Origin: Bacillus sp. 103mf | GTDB lineage: Bacteria > Bacillota > Bacilli > Bacillales > Bacillaceae_G | Reading direction: 5' to 3' | DNA length: 64,000 nt | Assembly (NCBI RefSeq): GCF_900116295.1 | Contig: NZ_FPAF01000002.1 | Span: forward strand, 226,592 to 290,591 | Shown here: positions 39,283 to 48,013 of the stretch, piece after piece | Layout: each line of letters begins with the position of its first letter | Numbering within the stretch: position 1 is the first letter of the stretch | Translations under genes and position numbers: made by a program | The notes under the pieces: generated by a model | The model's database searches: none | What the model saw: only the letters and a program-made list of their open reading frames with translations | What the model was told of the DNA's origin: nothing

Positions 39283-39801
39283 ATGAAACTAGGTATTGTA
39301 ATATTTCCATCAAAAATGATTCAAGATAAAGCAAACGGTCTGCGTAAGCGTTATGATCCACATTATGCATTAGTTCCACCACACATTACATTAAAAACAC
39401 CTTTTGAAGTGGCTGATGAAAAATTAGAAACGATTGTGCACGAGCTTCATACAATTGCAAATAAAACAAACCCTTTTACACTACATGTAGGAAAAGTGAG
39501 CTCTTTTGCACCTGTAAATAATGTTATTTATTTTAAAGTAGAAAAAACACCAGAATTAACGTTCCTAAACGAAGAAATGCATAACGGTATATTTACACAA
39601 AATCGCGAATATGCTTTTGTGCCGCACCTTACAATTGGACAACAATTATCCGATGCAGAACATGCGGATGTTTTAGGTCGCTTAAAGATGAAAGATTTCT
39701 ATTATGAGCAGCCAATCGATCGGTTCCATTTACTATATCAACTAGAAAATGATACATGGACAGTATATGAAACATTCCATTTAGGAAAGGAGCAACAATA
39801 A
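39283..39801 (+). CDS. yjcG: 2H phosphoesterase (2'-5' RNA ligase family), YjcG
   Basis: A 172-residue protein with two HxT/S motifs, PPHITLKTPF (about residue 38) and VPHLTIGQQL (about 118), marking the two-histidine phosphoesterase active site. Likely acts on 2'-5' or cyclic phosphates in RNA or nucleotides. Overlaps the ribosome binding site of the next gene. Confidence 0.92.
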   Translation: MKLGIVIFPSKMIQDKANGLRKRYDPHYALVPPHITLKTPFEVADEKLETIVHELHTIANKTNPFTLHVGKVSSFAPVNNVIYFKVEKTPELTFLNEEMHNGIFTQNREYAFVPHLTIGQQLSDAEHADVLGRLKMKDFYYEQPIDRFHLLYQLENDTWTVYETFHLGKEQQ

Positions 39802-39802
39802 T

Positions 39803-40225
39803 TTGCAAATTCAAGTTGTACAAAACGAAAAGCAGCTAGAGGATGCCTTTTCCGTTCGTAAACAAGTATTTGTAGATGAGCAAAAGGTTGCAGCCAAAGA
39901 AGAATACGACGAATATGAACACACTGCAAAGCATGTTGTTTTATACGATCAAAATGTTCCAGTTGGCGCTGGGCGCTTTCGTATTGTCGATGGTATCGGG
40001 AAAATGGAACGCATTTGTGTCCTATCATCTTACCGCCAAAAAGGGGCTGGCAAGATGATCATGTACGCATTAGAAGTTCTTGCGAAAGAAGAATCTCTTC
40101 CGAAACTGAAACTTCATGCGCAAACGCATGCTGAGTCGTTTTACCATAAGCTTGGATACGAAACAACTTCTGATGTATTTATGGAAGCTGATATCCCGCA
40201 TGTTGTGATGATAAAAAATCTATAA
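39803..40225 (+). CDS. yjcF: GNAT acetyltransferase, YjcF
   Basis: A 140-residue GNAT. RQKGAGKMIMYALEVLAKE (about 77-95) is the acetyl-CoA loop. It starts at TTG at 39803, right after the yjcG stop; AAGGAG is about 10 bases upstream. Substrate unknown. A terminator follows directly. Confidence 0.92.
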   Translation: MQIQVVQNEKQLEDAFSVRKQVFVDEQKVAAKEEYDEYEHTAKHVVLYDQNVPVGAGRFRIVDGIGKMERICVLSSYRQKGAGKMIMYALEVLAKEESLPKLKLHAQTHAESFYHKLGYETTSDVFMEADIPHVVMIKNL

Positions 40226-40226
40226 A

Positions 40227-40254
40227 AGAAGCGCCTTATTTGGCGCTTCTTTTT
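40227..40254 (+). terminator. Terminator of yjcH-G-F
   Basis: AGAAGCGCC/GGCGCTTCT with TTTT tail. Confidence 0.9.
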
Positions 40255-40277
40255 ATGATTTCTACAATTATCACATA

Positions 40278-40755
40278 ATGATTTTTCAACATATAAATCG
40301 CAGCTATGCCAAACAAAAAGTGACCTGCACTCGTTCCCTCTCTTTGTTTTAACACCGCACGGGGCAGGAAAAGGCACTGACCGCTTCTATGTATCGCCAG
40401 CTCCTCTAACAAGAAAAGGGATTTTGTTTCGTCTTTTCAACATATAAATCGCAGCTATGTCAAACAAAAAGTGACCTGCACCCGTTTTCTCTCTTTGTTT
40501 TAACACCGCACGGAGCAGAAAAAGGCACTGACCGCTTCTATGCATCGCCAGCTCCTCTCGCTCCTCTAACAAGAAAAGGGATTTTGTTTCGTCTTTTCAA
40601 CATATAAATCGCAGCTATATCAAACAAAAAGTGACCTGCACTCGTTCCCTCTCTTTGTTTTAACACCGCACGGAGCAGAAAAAGGCACTGACCGCTTCTA
40701 CGTACGGCCAGTTCCTCTCTCCCTCCCTAAAAAGAAAAGGTTTTTTTCAATATAT
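40278..40755 (+). repeat. Tandem triplet of the bcr-like repeat (copies F, G, H)
   Basis: Three head-to-tail units of about 160 bp (about 40278-40430, 40431-40590, 40591-40755), each with TTTTCAACATATAAATCGCAG, AACAAAAAGTGACCTGCAC, TTTTAACACCGCACGG and AAAGGCACTGACCGCTTCTA. They are much closer to each other than to the other copies, so the array grew by local duplication. The middle unit has an extra CTCCTCTCG. Confidence 0.85.
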
Positions 40756-40849
40756 ATTCATCCACATTACTATCTCACTTTTTTACATTGCCATTTCCCT
40801 TATCTTCCGATAAAGTTATAAGTTGATGCTACTTATTGAAGGTGAAATT

Positions 40850-42892
40850 ATGAATAAGGAAAATTTTTCGCAAAAATCATTAACACATTCGAATATACCT
40901 CGCGCAATTTATCATATTCCGAAAACATCTACTGACTTAGTTCATCAAAACGATACGGATGTTACTTATTTTCGCGCTCTTGAAAAACAAGGAATATATT
41001 TAAATGAAAAGCAATTAGAAGCTGTTCGTCAGACTGAAGGGCCCGTTCTTACATTAGCTGGTGCTGGCAGCGGAAAAACGTCTGTCTTAACAACGCGCGT
41101 TGGCTATTTAGTCAATGTAAAAGGTGTTCATCCGCGCAATATATTGCTGCTTACATTTACGCAAAAAGCAGCGGAAGAAATTCGAAGCCGCGTAGCAACA
41201 TTACCTGGTATGACACCCACAGCGAGTCAATATCTTGTTGCTGGAACATTCCACTCTGTTTTCTTAAAGTTACTTCGCAGCCAAGGATACAACCAACAAA
41301 TTTTAGCAAATGAAAAGCATAAACAAATTATTATCAAGAAGATTTTAAAAGAACTTCGTTTAAAAGATGACTATGATGCGGAAAGTATGCTAGCAATGAT
41401 TTCACTTGAAAAGAATAAATTAAATAGACCGAAAGATGTACAAGCTAAAACACCTGTGGAACGTGAATTTCAAGAAGTGTATCAGCGCTATGAAGACGTA
41501 AAGCAAAGTCACAGTTATTTAGATTTTGATGATATTTTACTTGAAACATTCTATTTACTAGAAAATAATGCAGCATTATTAACACAGCTGCAAGGGCGCT
41601 TTCAATATATTGAAGTCGATGAATTTCAAGATACATCATACGCCCAGTATGAAATTGTAAAACTATTAGCAGCACCGCAAAACAACTTATTTATCGCAGG
41701 GGATGATGATCAAGCCATATACGGCTGGCGCGGAGCTAGTCATCAAATTATCCTTTCTTTCCCAAAGGAATTTGATGATACAACCATTATTACTTTAAAT
41801 ACAAACTATCGCTCCAATCCATACATTGTCGGGCTTGGTAATGAAGTCATTAAGCTGAATCAAGAACGATTTAACAAAGAATTGTCCACCGTTCACGAAG
41901 AAGGAATACAGCCATATTATTCAAGGCCCGCAACAACATTAGATGAAGCAAATCAAGTGCTGCAACTCATTCAAGATAAAGTAGCAAGTGGCCAACGGCG
42001 CTATACAGATTTTTGTTTATTATACCGGACGCATTCCGTAAGCCGTTCCTTACTCGATCAGCTTACTATTCATAAGATTCCTTTCATCAAATACGGAGCA
42101 AGCCAATCGTTTTATGAACACTCGCTCATTAAACCTGTATTAGATCAATTACGGTTAGCCTTTGAACCATTTCGCATAGAATCACTCGCAAGCATTTTAC
42201 CGACAATGTATATCGGGCGCGATGAATGTATATCATTTATTGAACGAGAACAATGGAAATACGGTGAAGGTCGCTTCCCTTCCCTCTTACATTTTCTTTT
42301 ACTCAATCCAAATTTAAAATCCTTCCAAGTAAAGAAAATTAATGACCGTATTGATTTCATAAAATTTATTAAAGAACTTGAGCCAAAAAATGCATTAAAA
42401 GAAATCATTAAAGGAAAAGGACAGTATTTAGAATATTTGCAGAGCAATGACCGCTCTTCTTTTACAATGCAAAAAGAAATACAAGAAGAAATGCTAGAAG
42501 AACTCATAGAATCTGCAAGTCGCTTTTCCGATATTCCATCCTATTTAGAATTTGTCAACACAGCGATACAAAATCAAAAAGAAATGGAAGCATTAAAAAC
42601 ACGAACGCAGCAAGATGCTGTCTCGCTTATGTCTATTCATAACGCCAAAGGACTTGAATTCCCATGTGTTTTCTTACTAGGTGCAAGCGACGGAATATTA
42701 CCGCATTCCTCATCCTTAAAAGATGCAAAAGACCGCGTTACTGACACGTCGGAAGCATTAGAGGAAGAACGACGCTTAGCATATGTTGCTATTACTCGTG
42801 CAAAAGAAGAATTGTACATTTCTTCCCCGCAGTTTTTTAGAGGGAAGAAACTTGATGTTTCTAGGTTTTTATCACGCATTAGCGGACAGTAA
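40850..42892 (+). CDS. yjcD: UvrD/PcrA-like superfamily 1 helicase, YjcD-like
   Basis: A 680-residue 3'-5' DNA helicase. Motifs in order: LAGAGSGKTSVLTTR (Walker A), TFTQKAAEEI (Ia), VDEFQDTSYAQYE (Walker B), AGDDDQAIYGWRGA (III), LNTNYRSNPYI (IV), SIHNAKGLEFPCVFL (V) and AYVAITRAKEEL (VI). It is shorter than PcrA and UvrD and lies beside yjcH-G-F, matching B. subtilis YjcD. ATG at 40850 has GAAGGTG upstream; an earlier TTG at 40823 is unlikely. Role probably in repair or recombination. Confidence 0.9.
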   Translation: MNKENFSQKSLTHSNIPRAIYHIPKTSTDLVHQNDTDVTYFRALEKQGIYLNEKQLEAVRQTEGPVLTLAGAGSGKTSVLTTRVGYLVNVKGVHPRNILLLTFTQKAAEEIRSRVATLPGMTPTASQYLVAGTFHSVFLKLLRSQGYNQQILANEKHKQIIIKKILKELRLKDDYDAESMLAMISLEKNKLNRPKDVQAKTPVEREFQEVYQRYEDVKQSHSYLDFDDILLETFYLLENNAALLTQLQGRFQYIEVDEFQDTSYAQYEIVKLLAAPQNNLFIAGDDDQAIYGWRGASHQIILSFPKEFDDTTIITLNTNYRSNPYIVGLGNEVIKLNQERFNKELSTVHEEGIQPYYSRPATTLDEANQVLQLIQDKVASGQRRYTDFCLLYRTHSVSRSLLDQLTIHKIPFIKYGASQSFYEHSLIKPVLDQLRLAFEPFRIESLASILPTMYIGRDECISFIEREQWKYGEGRFPSLLHFLLLNPNLKSFQVKKINDRIDFIKFIKELEPKNALKEIIKGKGQYLEYLQSNDRSSFTMQKEIQEEMLEELIESASRFSDIPSYLEFVNTAIQNQKEMEALKTRTQQDAVSLMSIHNAKGLEFPCVFLLGASDGILPHSSSLKDAKDRVTDTSEALEEERRLAYVAITRAKEELYISSPQFFRGKKLDVSRFLSRISGQ

Positions 42893-42894
42893 TA

Positions 42895-43145
42895 CTCCCA
42901 CCTCAAAATTAGACGAAAGCATTGTCCAGCTCCAGTGGCTAGAATGTTCGGTGGCTTCGCTTCTTCCTACGAGGTAAAAAATCCCTCTACGTCAGAAGCC
43001 CCACCACCCTCACATTCTGAACGAGCCACTTCCGCTTTTCTTAAGAAGTTAGGTGGGAGATAAACTGCTGGCATGCGCCCGATTGGTGAGGGCTAATAAT
43101 CAGTGGGGATGAAGAAAACCCCACTGATTACAGTTTCACTTTATT
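42895..43145 (-). repeat. Family-2 hairpin repeat interrupted by another repeat
   Basis: The outer parts (GGTGGGAG/CTCCCACC and the AATCAGTGGGG stem) are family 2 in reverse. Inside the loop lies an approximately 145-bp unit (42905-43050) with AAAAGCGGAAGTGGCTCG ... GGAGCTGGACAATG, related to the element inserted at 51423-51546. Confidence 0.65.
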
Positions 43146-43245
43146 TTTAACAAGAAATGACTTACAAAAAACAAAATCACAAATGAAATGATATCTGCCT
43201 GAAACGCCACTACATGACACTTTCTGAAATGCAATCTTTCAAAAC

Positions 43246-43295
43246 AAAAAATACCCTGTTTTTCCTTATTTAAAGGATAAAACAGGGTATTTTTT
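43246..43295 (-). terminator. Terminator of the Q-rich coat-like gene
   Basis: AAAAAATACCCTGTTTT and AAAACAGGGTATTTTTT arms with T-run. Confidence 0.9.
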
Positions 43296-43341
43296 GTTCA
43301 ACAGCGGACCCGTTATTTACATATTTTATTACTTTGGATAT

Positions 43342-43521
43342 TTATTTTTTCTTTCCGCCGCAGTTACAACCTTTTTTCTTCACATATCCTTGCTGTTCCA
43401 GTTGCTGTTGTATTTGCTGTTGCTCTTGCTGCTGCTCTTGCTGTTTCTTTTGCATTTGTTGCTGCAGTTGATACCAATATTCAAGATTATTATACGGATC
43501 AGGTTGCTGATAATTGGCCAT
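43342..43521 (-). CDS. Gln-rich small protein with CNCGGKKK tail, likely spore coat
   Basis: A 59-residue protein: MANYQQPDPYNNLEYWYQLQ, a long run of Gln/Glu/Lys, then KKKGCNCGGKKK. Q-rich, Cys/Lys-tailed small proteins are common in spore coats. ATG at 43521 gives proper spacing to GAGGAG; the earlier ATG touches it. A sigma-K-type promoter precedes it, and the neighbours are spore genes. Confidence 0.75.
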   Translation of the reverse strand: MANYQQPDPYNNLEYWYQLQQQMQKKQQEQQQEQQQIQQQLEQQGYVKKKGCNCGGKKK

Positions 43522-43555
43522 TGCAAGCATCTCCTCTATTTTTTAACACTCGCTT

Positions 43556-43583
43556 TATTATATGAACAACCATTCTGTTTCGT
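43556..43583 (-). promoter_or_regulatory. Sigma-K-like promoter of the Q-rich gene
   Basis: Minus-strand CATATAATA matches the -10 form CATANNNTA exactly, with AC of the -35 element 17 bases upstream. Fits late mother-cell expression. Confidence 0.55.
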
Positions 43584-43594
43584 TCCTTCATTCC

Positions 43595-43963
43595 TCACTC
43601 TTCTATCAATCGACTAATAACTGTCTCAATAATTGCCGCAACTCCAGCAATTGCTAACAATACAATAATTGGCTCGATTACTTTTGGTATCATATAATAA
43701 CATAACAATAAAAAAGCGCTAGCCCACACCCCCGTACACCAATAACAACTTAACAATTCACCAATCCATTTCCGTAAACCCGTTCCTTTTATTTTCGTAT
43801 ACGTTGAAACCGTACCATCTGGCTCCGCAATCTGTAATTCTTCAATGAAAGGCGCACGTATAAAAGACGTAATCTTATCATAGACAAACAGACGTGTTAA
43901 CCGAAAGACTGCAAACGAGAAAATAAAAAACATAAGCCAGCTCTCAAAAATCAAGTTTCTCAT
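43595..43963 (-). CDS. yjcA: DUF1360 sporulation protein, YjcA
   Basis: A 122-residue protein with membrane segments at about 8-25 and 80-115. FRLTRLFVYDKITSFIRAPF and ELLSCYWCTGVWASAF are DUF1360 hallmarks; YjcA of B. subtilis is a sporulation protein of this family. Its place near yjcD-H and coat genes agrees. GAGGAG precedes the ATG closely. Confidence 0.88.
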   Translation of the reverse strand: MRNLIFESWLMFFIFSFAVFRLTRLFVYDKITSFIRAPFIEELQIAEPDGTVSTYTKIKGTGLRKWIGELLSCYWCTGVWASAFLLLCYYMIPKVIEPIIVLLAIAGVAAIIETVISRLIEE

Positions 43964-44084
43964 CTCTCCTCAGAAGAAGTTATGCCTATTTCCAAAAAGA
44001 CAAGCTTAGGATAGTAACCAATTCACACTCGTTTCAATATTCTATTAATGTAAAAGTAAAAATAAATGATAAGGAGTGGACTAC

Positions 44085-44507
44085 ATGGGTTGTAATGACA
44101 AACACAGCAACTCTAAAAATGTTGGCTGCGTATGTGATGTTGTAAAGTTTATTGATGAGTTACAGTCAGCATGCGATGACCTTACCTGCACTTCAAGTTG
44201 CTTAAACCCTATGCTAGGTATGCCATCTAGCGGCATGAGAGCTAATACAAGAGTGTTTTCTTTATACACCGAAGATGGTACCCTATTTGAAGCAGAATTC
44301 TTAACAACGAATTGTACTAGAGATTCTTCAGAATTTTTCCGCGTAGAAAGCGTAGATGACTGCTGCGCTGTATTACGAGTGTTAACATTACAAGATGGAA
44401 GCTTAGGCATGTGTAGGTTTGAAAAAACAGACCAATGTATTATTGTTGACCTAAATCGTTTCCTTGCAATTGCATGCATTGAAGATACTTTTATCCCAGG
44501 CGTTTAA
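44085..44507 (+). CDS. ExsY/CotY/CotZ-like Cys-rich exosporium or coat protein
   Basis: A 140-residue protein with about 14 Cys. CVCDVVKFIDELQSACDD, ANTRVFSLYTEDGTLFEAEF and FFRVESVDDCCAVLRVLTL are the ExsY/CotY/CotZ blocks. ExsY and CotY self-assemble by disulfides into the exosporium basal layer. At 140 residues this copy is a little shorter than typical ExsY (about 152), and diverged in the N-terminal third, so it may be a third paralogue. ATG at 44085 follows AAGGAG. Confidence 0.88.
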   Translation: MGCNDKHSNSKNVGCVCDVVKFIDELQSACDDLTCTSSCLNPMLGMPSSGMRANTRVFSLYTEDGTLFEAEFLTTNCTRDSSEFFRVESVDDCCAVLRVLTLQDGSLGMCRFEKTDQCIIVDLNRFLAIACIEDTFIPGV

Positions 44508-44528
44508 TAATGTAAACTTAAAAACTAT

Positions 44529-44553
44529 AAGCGGTAGAATTTTTCTACCGCTT
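44529..44553. terminator. Terminator between convergent coat genes
   Basis: AAGCGGTAGAA/TTCTACCGCTT, loop of 3, T-rich tail. Confidence 0.9.
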
Positions 44554-44559
44554 TTCTAT

Positions 44560-45084
44560 TTACTCTAATCCTTTCAGTTGTATGGTCACAATATCCGCAA
44601 GTTCTATAATAATAGCACTAAAGTAAGTACTACTTCTCATTTTCAAAACATTTTTTTCAAATGATAGGATATATCCAGCATATATATCATTCTTTGTTCT
44701 AACTATACACTGGGCATTAGGAATATAATGCGGTCTATTTACTATATAATTAATTTTTTCTACGTTGGTCATTTGTGAAAAAAGTTTCTTTTTCGCTCCC
44801 TCACTCTTTACTTCTACCTCACTATCAACTGAGATACTTTCTTTTTCATCCTGAAAAAGTATTTCTTCTACTTGTGCCTTTGTTTCTTCACTTTTCGCTT
44901 CTGAATTAGAGGTATTTACTAAACTTTCCTTTTTATTTTTAGGTTTCTTTTTCTTCGCTAAATCTAATTGATGCTGTTTGATAACAAAAATCTTTTGCAT
45001 GCCTCCCACTGGTTGCGAAGATTTTGGTTGGGTAGTATAAAGAAGTGGCGGTTGTTCTACAGAAAAACGTTTCTCCCTCCTCAT
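44560..45084 (-). CDS. cotO: Spore coat protein CotO-like
   Basis: A protein of about 174 residues with a basic, low-complexity middle (KKKKPKNKKE, then acidic KSEETKAQVEE) and a conserved C-terminal domain: QMTNVEKINYIVNRPHYIPN, AQCIVRTKNDIYAGYILS and the closing strand IIELADIVTIQLKGLE. This is the CotO pattern; CotO helps attach the exosporium. The start could be either of two adjacent ATGs (45087, 45084) after AGAGGAGGG; an upstream start at 45129 is less likely. Confidence 0.85.
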   Translation of the reverse strand: MRREKRFSVEQPPLLYTTQPKSSQPVGGMQKIFVIKQHQLDLAKKKKPKNKKESLVNTSNSEAKSEETKAQVEEILFQDEKESISVDSEVEVKSEGAKKKLFSQMTNVEKINYIVNRPHYIPNAQCIVRTKNDIYAGYILSFEKNVLKMRSSTYFSAIIIELADIVTIQLKGLE

Positions 45085-45139
45085 CATTTTCCCTCCTCTG
45101 CTCGACTTACTGTTCTTTTTTACAAGCACCTACATATAG

Positions 45140-45868
45140 TTACTTAAAGATATCCTTTGGACTATACTCAACATATTCTTGAAAGTTATGGGTTCTCTTC
45201 AGCACTATTGATTTCGGAAAAAGTTTATGTTCTTGAAATGTAGAAGTATGATGGTTGATGTTAGGATAACGAATATACACATAGTTATATTTAGAAGTGC
45301 TAAATAACTTAAAACCTCTATTTAAACAAGCCTTCAAGAAAAGCGTATCCTCTCCATCATTTACTTTTTCAAACATTACATTTGGAAATATTTCCTTTTT
45401 AAATACAAAAGTAGCACCTACTAAATATTTTTCATATAATTCTTCTTTCCGGCATAACTCAATAAACTCTTTCTTTTCGTTAAAAAGAGTTAATACTTGA
45501 TTACTAAGATAATAAATAAAGATCGTACTCTTTCCAATCATATCTGCACCACTTACTTGTAATCCCTTCATTGCTTCTTCTAAATAATACGGGGAGTAAT
45601 AATCATCGTCATCAAATTTTGCAATATACTCGTATTTAGCCTTCGGAATAGCGAAGTTATAGCACTCTCCAAGAGTAATACTATTTTCCAATTGAAAAAC
45701 ACGAACATTTTCACTCTCCTGCGCTTTTTTCCGCCAATTATCTATATCCATAGCATCATCATTCAATATAATAATTAATTCTTTGTCCTTATACCGTTGC
45801 CGCTTATAATTGTTAAAAACATTCTCACAAAAATGTTTACGCTTTGTAACCGTAATAATTGAGACGAT
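45140..45868 (-). CDS. GT2 glycosyltransferase with a non-standard start
   Basis: The frame encodes a complete GT2 enzyme: IVSIITVTKRKHFCENVF, YKDKELIILLNDDAMDI, AKYEYIAKFDDDDYYSPYY (DxDD metal site) and VNDGEDTLFLKACLN. No ATG, GTG or TTG precedes the essential N-terminal strand; the position where the start is expected, five bases after a run of eight G, reads ATC (45868-45866). The first usual start (TTG at 45766) would remove the nucleotide-binding strand. Either ATC initiates poorly or the gene is silenced by one base change. Probably acts on spore-surface glycan. Confidence 0.75.
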   Translation of the reverse strand: MVSIITVTKRKHFCENVFNNYKRQRYKDKELIIILNDDAMDIDNWRKKAQESENVRVFQLENSITLGECYNFAIPKAKYEYIAKFDDDDYYSPYYLEEAMKGLQVSGADMIGKSTIFIYYLSNQVLTLFNEKKEFIELCRKEELYEKYLVGATFVFKKEIFPNVMFEKVNDGEDTLFLKACLNRGFKLFSTSKYNYVYIRYPNINHHTSTFQEHKLFPKSIVLKRTHNFQEYVEYSPKDIFK

Positions 45869-46191
45869 AAATTCCCCCCCCTTTATTATTTATTCCCCTA
45901 TAGGATCATACATTCCTAAACAAACCGCGTTTATAATATCATACGAATCACATGCATTGTATATTCCAAAAACCTCCCAGAACGTTCCATTTCATTGTTC
46001 ATATACTATATTGATGAATTGTTTTAGAGCTAATTCATTGAGGCTTCCTTTAGTGGAGATGAATGAAACCCATCAAGATTTATAGGCGGTTTATTTCCCA
46101 TTTAACTTCTTTACTTCCTGCATCCAGTCTTACTGCCTACAAGTAGTAAGATAAAACATACTTTCATACACAACAGCACGAGGTGAACAAA
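45869..46191. other. Divergent intergenic region with a decayed family-2 repeat
   Basis: 46040-46165 keeps the ends of the repeat (TAGTGGAGATGAATGAAACCC and GTCTTACTGCCTACAAGTAG) but the stems no longer pair well. No gene seen. Confidence 0.5.
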
Positions 46192-47154
46192 TTGACAAAA
46201 ACAGTTGTGATTACTGGAGTGGCTGGTTTTCTTGGCTCTTATTTAGCCAAGACACTTTTGAATACAAATGGAATTTTCATAATAGGATTAGATAATTTAT
46301 CTACTGGAAATATGGAAAACTTGCAAGAAATCATTCATAATAGTAATTTCAAATTTCTAAAAGCTGACGTATCATCATCCGATATTTTACAGCTAGTATC
46401 ACTATTATCAGCAGATGAAATCTATCACCTTGCTTCTCCTGCTTCTCCAAAATTTTATCAATCTGCTCCATTAGATACGATAGATGTAAATATATCTGGT
46501 ACAAAAAATATGCTAGAACTTGCAAAACGAACAAATGCAAAAATCGTATATACAAGTACAAGTGAAGCTTATGGGGACCCTGAAGTTCATCCTCAACATG
46601 AAACATATAGAGGAAATGTAAATACATGGGGACCAAGAGCTTGTTATGATGAATCGAAACGAATGGGAGAAGTTCTGTGTTATTTATACCATTCTCTTTA
46701 CAATGTTTCTGTTAAAGTAGCGAGAATCTTTAATACGTATTCAGCCGGATTACGAAATGATGATGGAAGAGTTATCTCCAACTTTGTAACACAAGCGCTA
46801 AATGGAAAAGACATTACTGTGTACGGAGACGGTTTACAAACACGATCATTTTGTTATGTAACAGATACAATTGCAGGACTTATGTTAATGATGGAGAAAG
46901 ATGAAGCAAACGGAGAAATCATTAATATTGGAAATCCTATAGAATATACAATTATAGATGTAGCATATTTAGCGAAGGACCTCACAAAATCATCGAGTTT
47001 AATTTCTTTTCATCCATTACCACAAGATGATCCAAAACAAAGAAGACCGAGTATTGAAAAAGCTAAAAAAATTTTAGGATGGGAACCTCGGATCAGTTTA
47101 GAAAAAGGGTTACAGCTTACAATTGATGCATATAAAAAGAAACTTAATTTATAG
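46192..47154 (+). CDS. NAD-dependent UDP-glucuronate decarboxylase-like (UXS) enzyme
   Basis: A 320-residue extended short-chain dehydrogenase. VVITGVAGFLGSYLAKTL binds NAD, YHLASPASPKFYQ and TSTSEAYGDPEVHPQ are typical of UDP-xylose synthase, and CYDESKRMGEVL holds the catalytic Tyr and Lys. It should turn UDP-glucuronate (made by Ugd at 51.8-53.1 kb) into UDP-xylose or its 4-keto intermediate. TTG at 46192 is preceded by GAGGTG; GTG at 46183 is the alternative. Confidence 0.87.
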   Translation: MTKTVVITGVAGFLGSYLAKTLLNTNGIFIIGLDNLSTGNMENLQEIIHNSNFKFLKADVSSSDILQLVSLLSADEIYHLASPASPKFYQSAPLDTIDVNISGTKNMLELAKRTNAKIVYTSTSEAYGDPEVHPQHETYRGNVNTWGPRACYDESKRMGEVLCYLYHSLYNVSVKVARIFNTYSAGLRNDDGRVISNFVTQALNGKDITVYGDGLQTRSFCYVTDTIAGLMLMMEKDEANGEIINIGNPIEYTIIDVAYLAKDLTKSSSLISFHPLPQDDPKQRRPSIEKAKKILGWEPRISLEKGLQLTIDAYKKKLNL

Positions 47155-47193
47155 TAGAAAGCAGCTTATCTTTATAAGAAAAGCTGCTTTCTA
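47155..47193. terminator. 13-bp terminator hairpin
   Basis: TAGAAAGCAGCTT/AAGCTGCTTTCTA, symmetric, between convergent genes. Confidence 0.85.
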
Positions 47194-47249
47194 CTTATTG
47201 AAACCCATTTGACATTCCATATGTTGCAATAGAATGATTTGAAACATCC

Positions 47250-47987
47250 CTAATTCTGCTGATTCTTCCATTGTTTAAATATTTCATTAAAATCAAAGCT
47301 ATCTCCATCAATGACCATATCAAGTGCGTGGCCGAAATCGATAACGATTCGCCCGGTCGAATTGGCTAGCATTGGTGTTAAGATAGTCGCTGGTATACCT
47401 GCAGATAGTAAAGCAATGTCCCAATCATTGCTCTTTGATAAATATTGATGCAATTCCCCTATATGATTTGTTCCTTCTAATGGTAAAGCAATAGTTACAT
47501 TCACATGTTTTTCTTGAAAATACGGTATAGCTTCTTGTGCACGTCTACCAATAATAGCTATCTTTTTATCTTGAAGGAGTTCCCAAAACTTTTGTTCCTT
47601 TATCATTTCATGCGTTACCCAGACTGAGCATATTATTTTAGGAACAAAGCGTAGGTGATGGAGCAATTTTTTAGTATTCTCATACCAAAACTCCCCACTA
47701 TCTTCACAGTCCTGCCTAATTAGTCCTGTCACATTTGTTGTTTGAAGAGATTTTAATACCTTTCTAGCTGTAGATTCAATAGTCCCATTAAAACCGTTAT
47801 ATAATCGAAGATCATTCATTAAATGAAATAGTTCCCGATTACACTTCCGACTTAAACAAGAAATTTCTGCATGTGAAAATCGGGTCAATGAAAATGCCTC
47901 TTTCTTATTTATCGCTTCCTCTAAAATATCAAGTACTTCATAAGTACTCAAAAACTTATGTTGATAACTATGACAATTGCATGACAC
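47250..47987 (-). CDS. GT-D fold glycosyltransferase-like protein
   Basis: A 245-residue protein resembling the GT-D domain: EAFSLTRFSHAEI near the start, KKIAIIGRRAQEAIPYFQ in the middle and DIALLSAGIPATILTPML followed by GRIVIDFGHALDM at the end. Domains of this kind occur in glycosylation of serine-rich and spore proteins. Starts at GTG after GAGGTG. Adjacent to a GT2 gene on the same strand. Confidence 0.7.
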   Translation of the reverse strand: MSCNCHSYQHKFLSTYEVLDILEEAINKKEAFSLTRFSHAEISCLSRKCNRELFHLMNDLRLYNGFNGTIESTARKVLKSLQTTNVTGLIRQDCEDSGEFWYENTKKLLHHLRFVPKIICSVWVTHEMIKEQKFWELLQDKKIAIIGRRAQEAIPYFQEKHVNVTIALPLEGTNHIGELHQYLSKSNDWDIALLSAGIPATILTPMLANSTGRIVIDFGHALDMVIDGDSFDFNEIFKQWKNQQN

Positions 47988-48013
47988 GGAATCACCTCAA
48001 TAATCATTTTTTA

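Noticed and set aside
40278-40755. Possible CRISPR array
   Set aside because: Units of about 160 bp follow each other without short unique spacers, and no cas genes are present.
42145-42507. 120-codon antisense frame in the helicase gene
   Set aside because: Ser-rich shadow of the helicase coding strand without start signals.
44040-44085. Sigma-K promoter for the ExsY-like gene
   Set aside because: Expected from its likely role, but no sequence there fits CATANNNTA without a gap.
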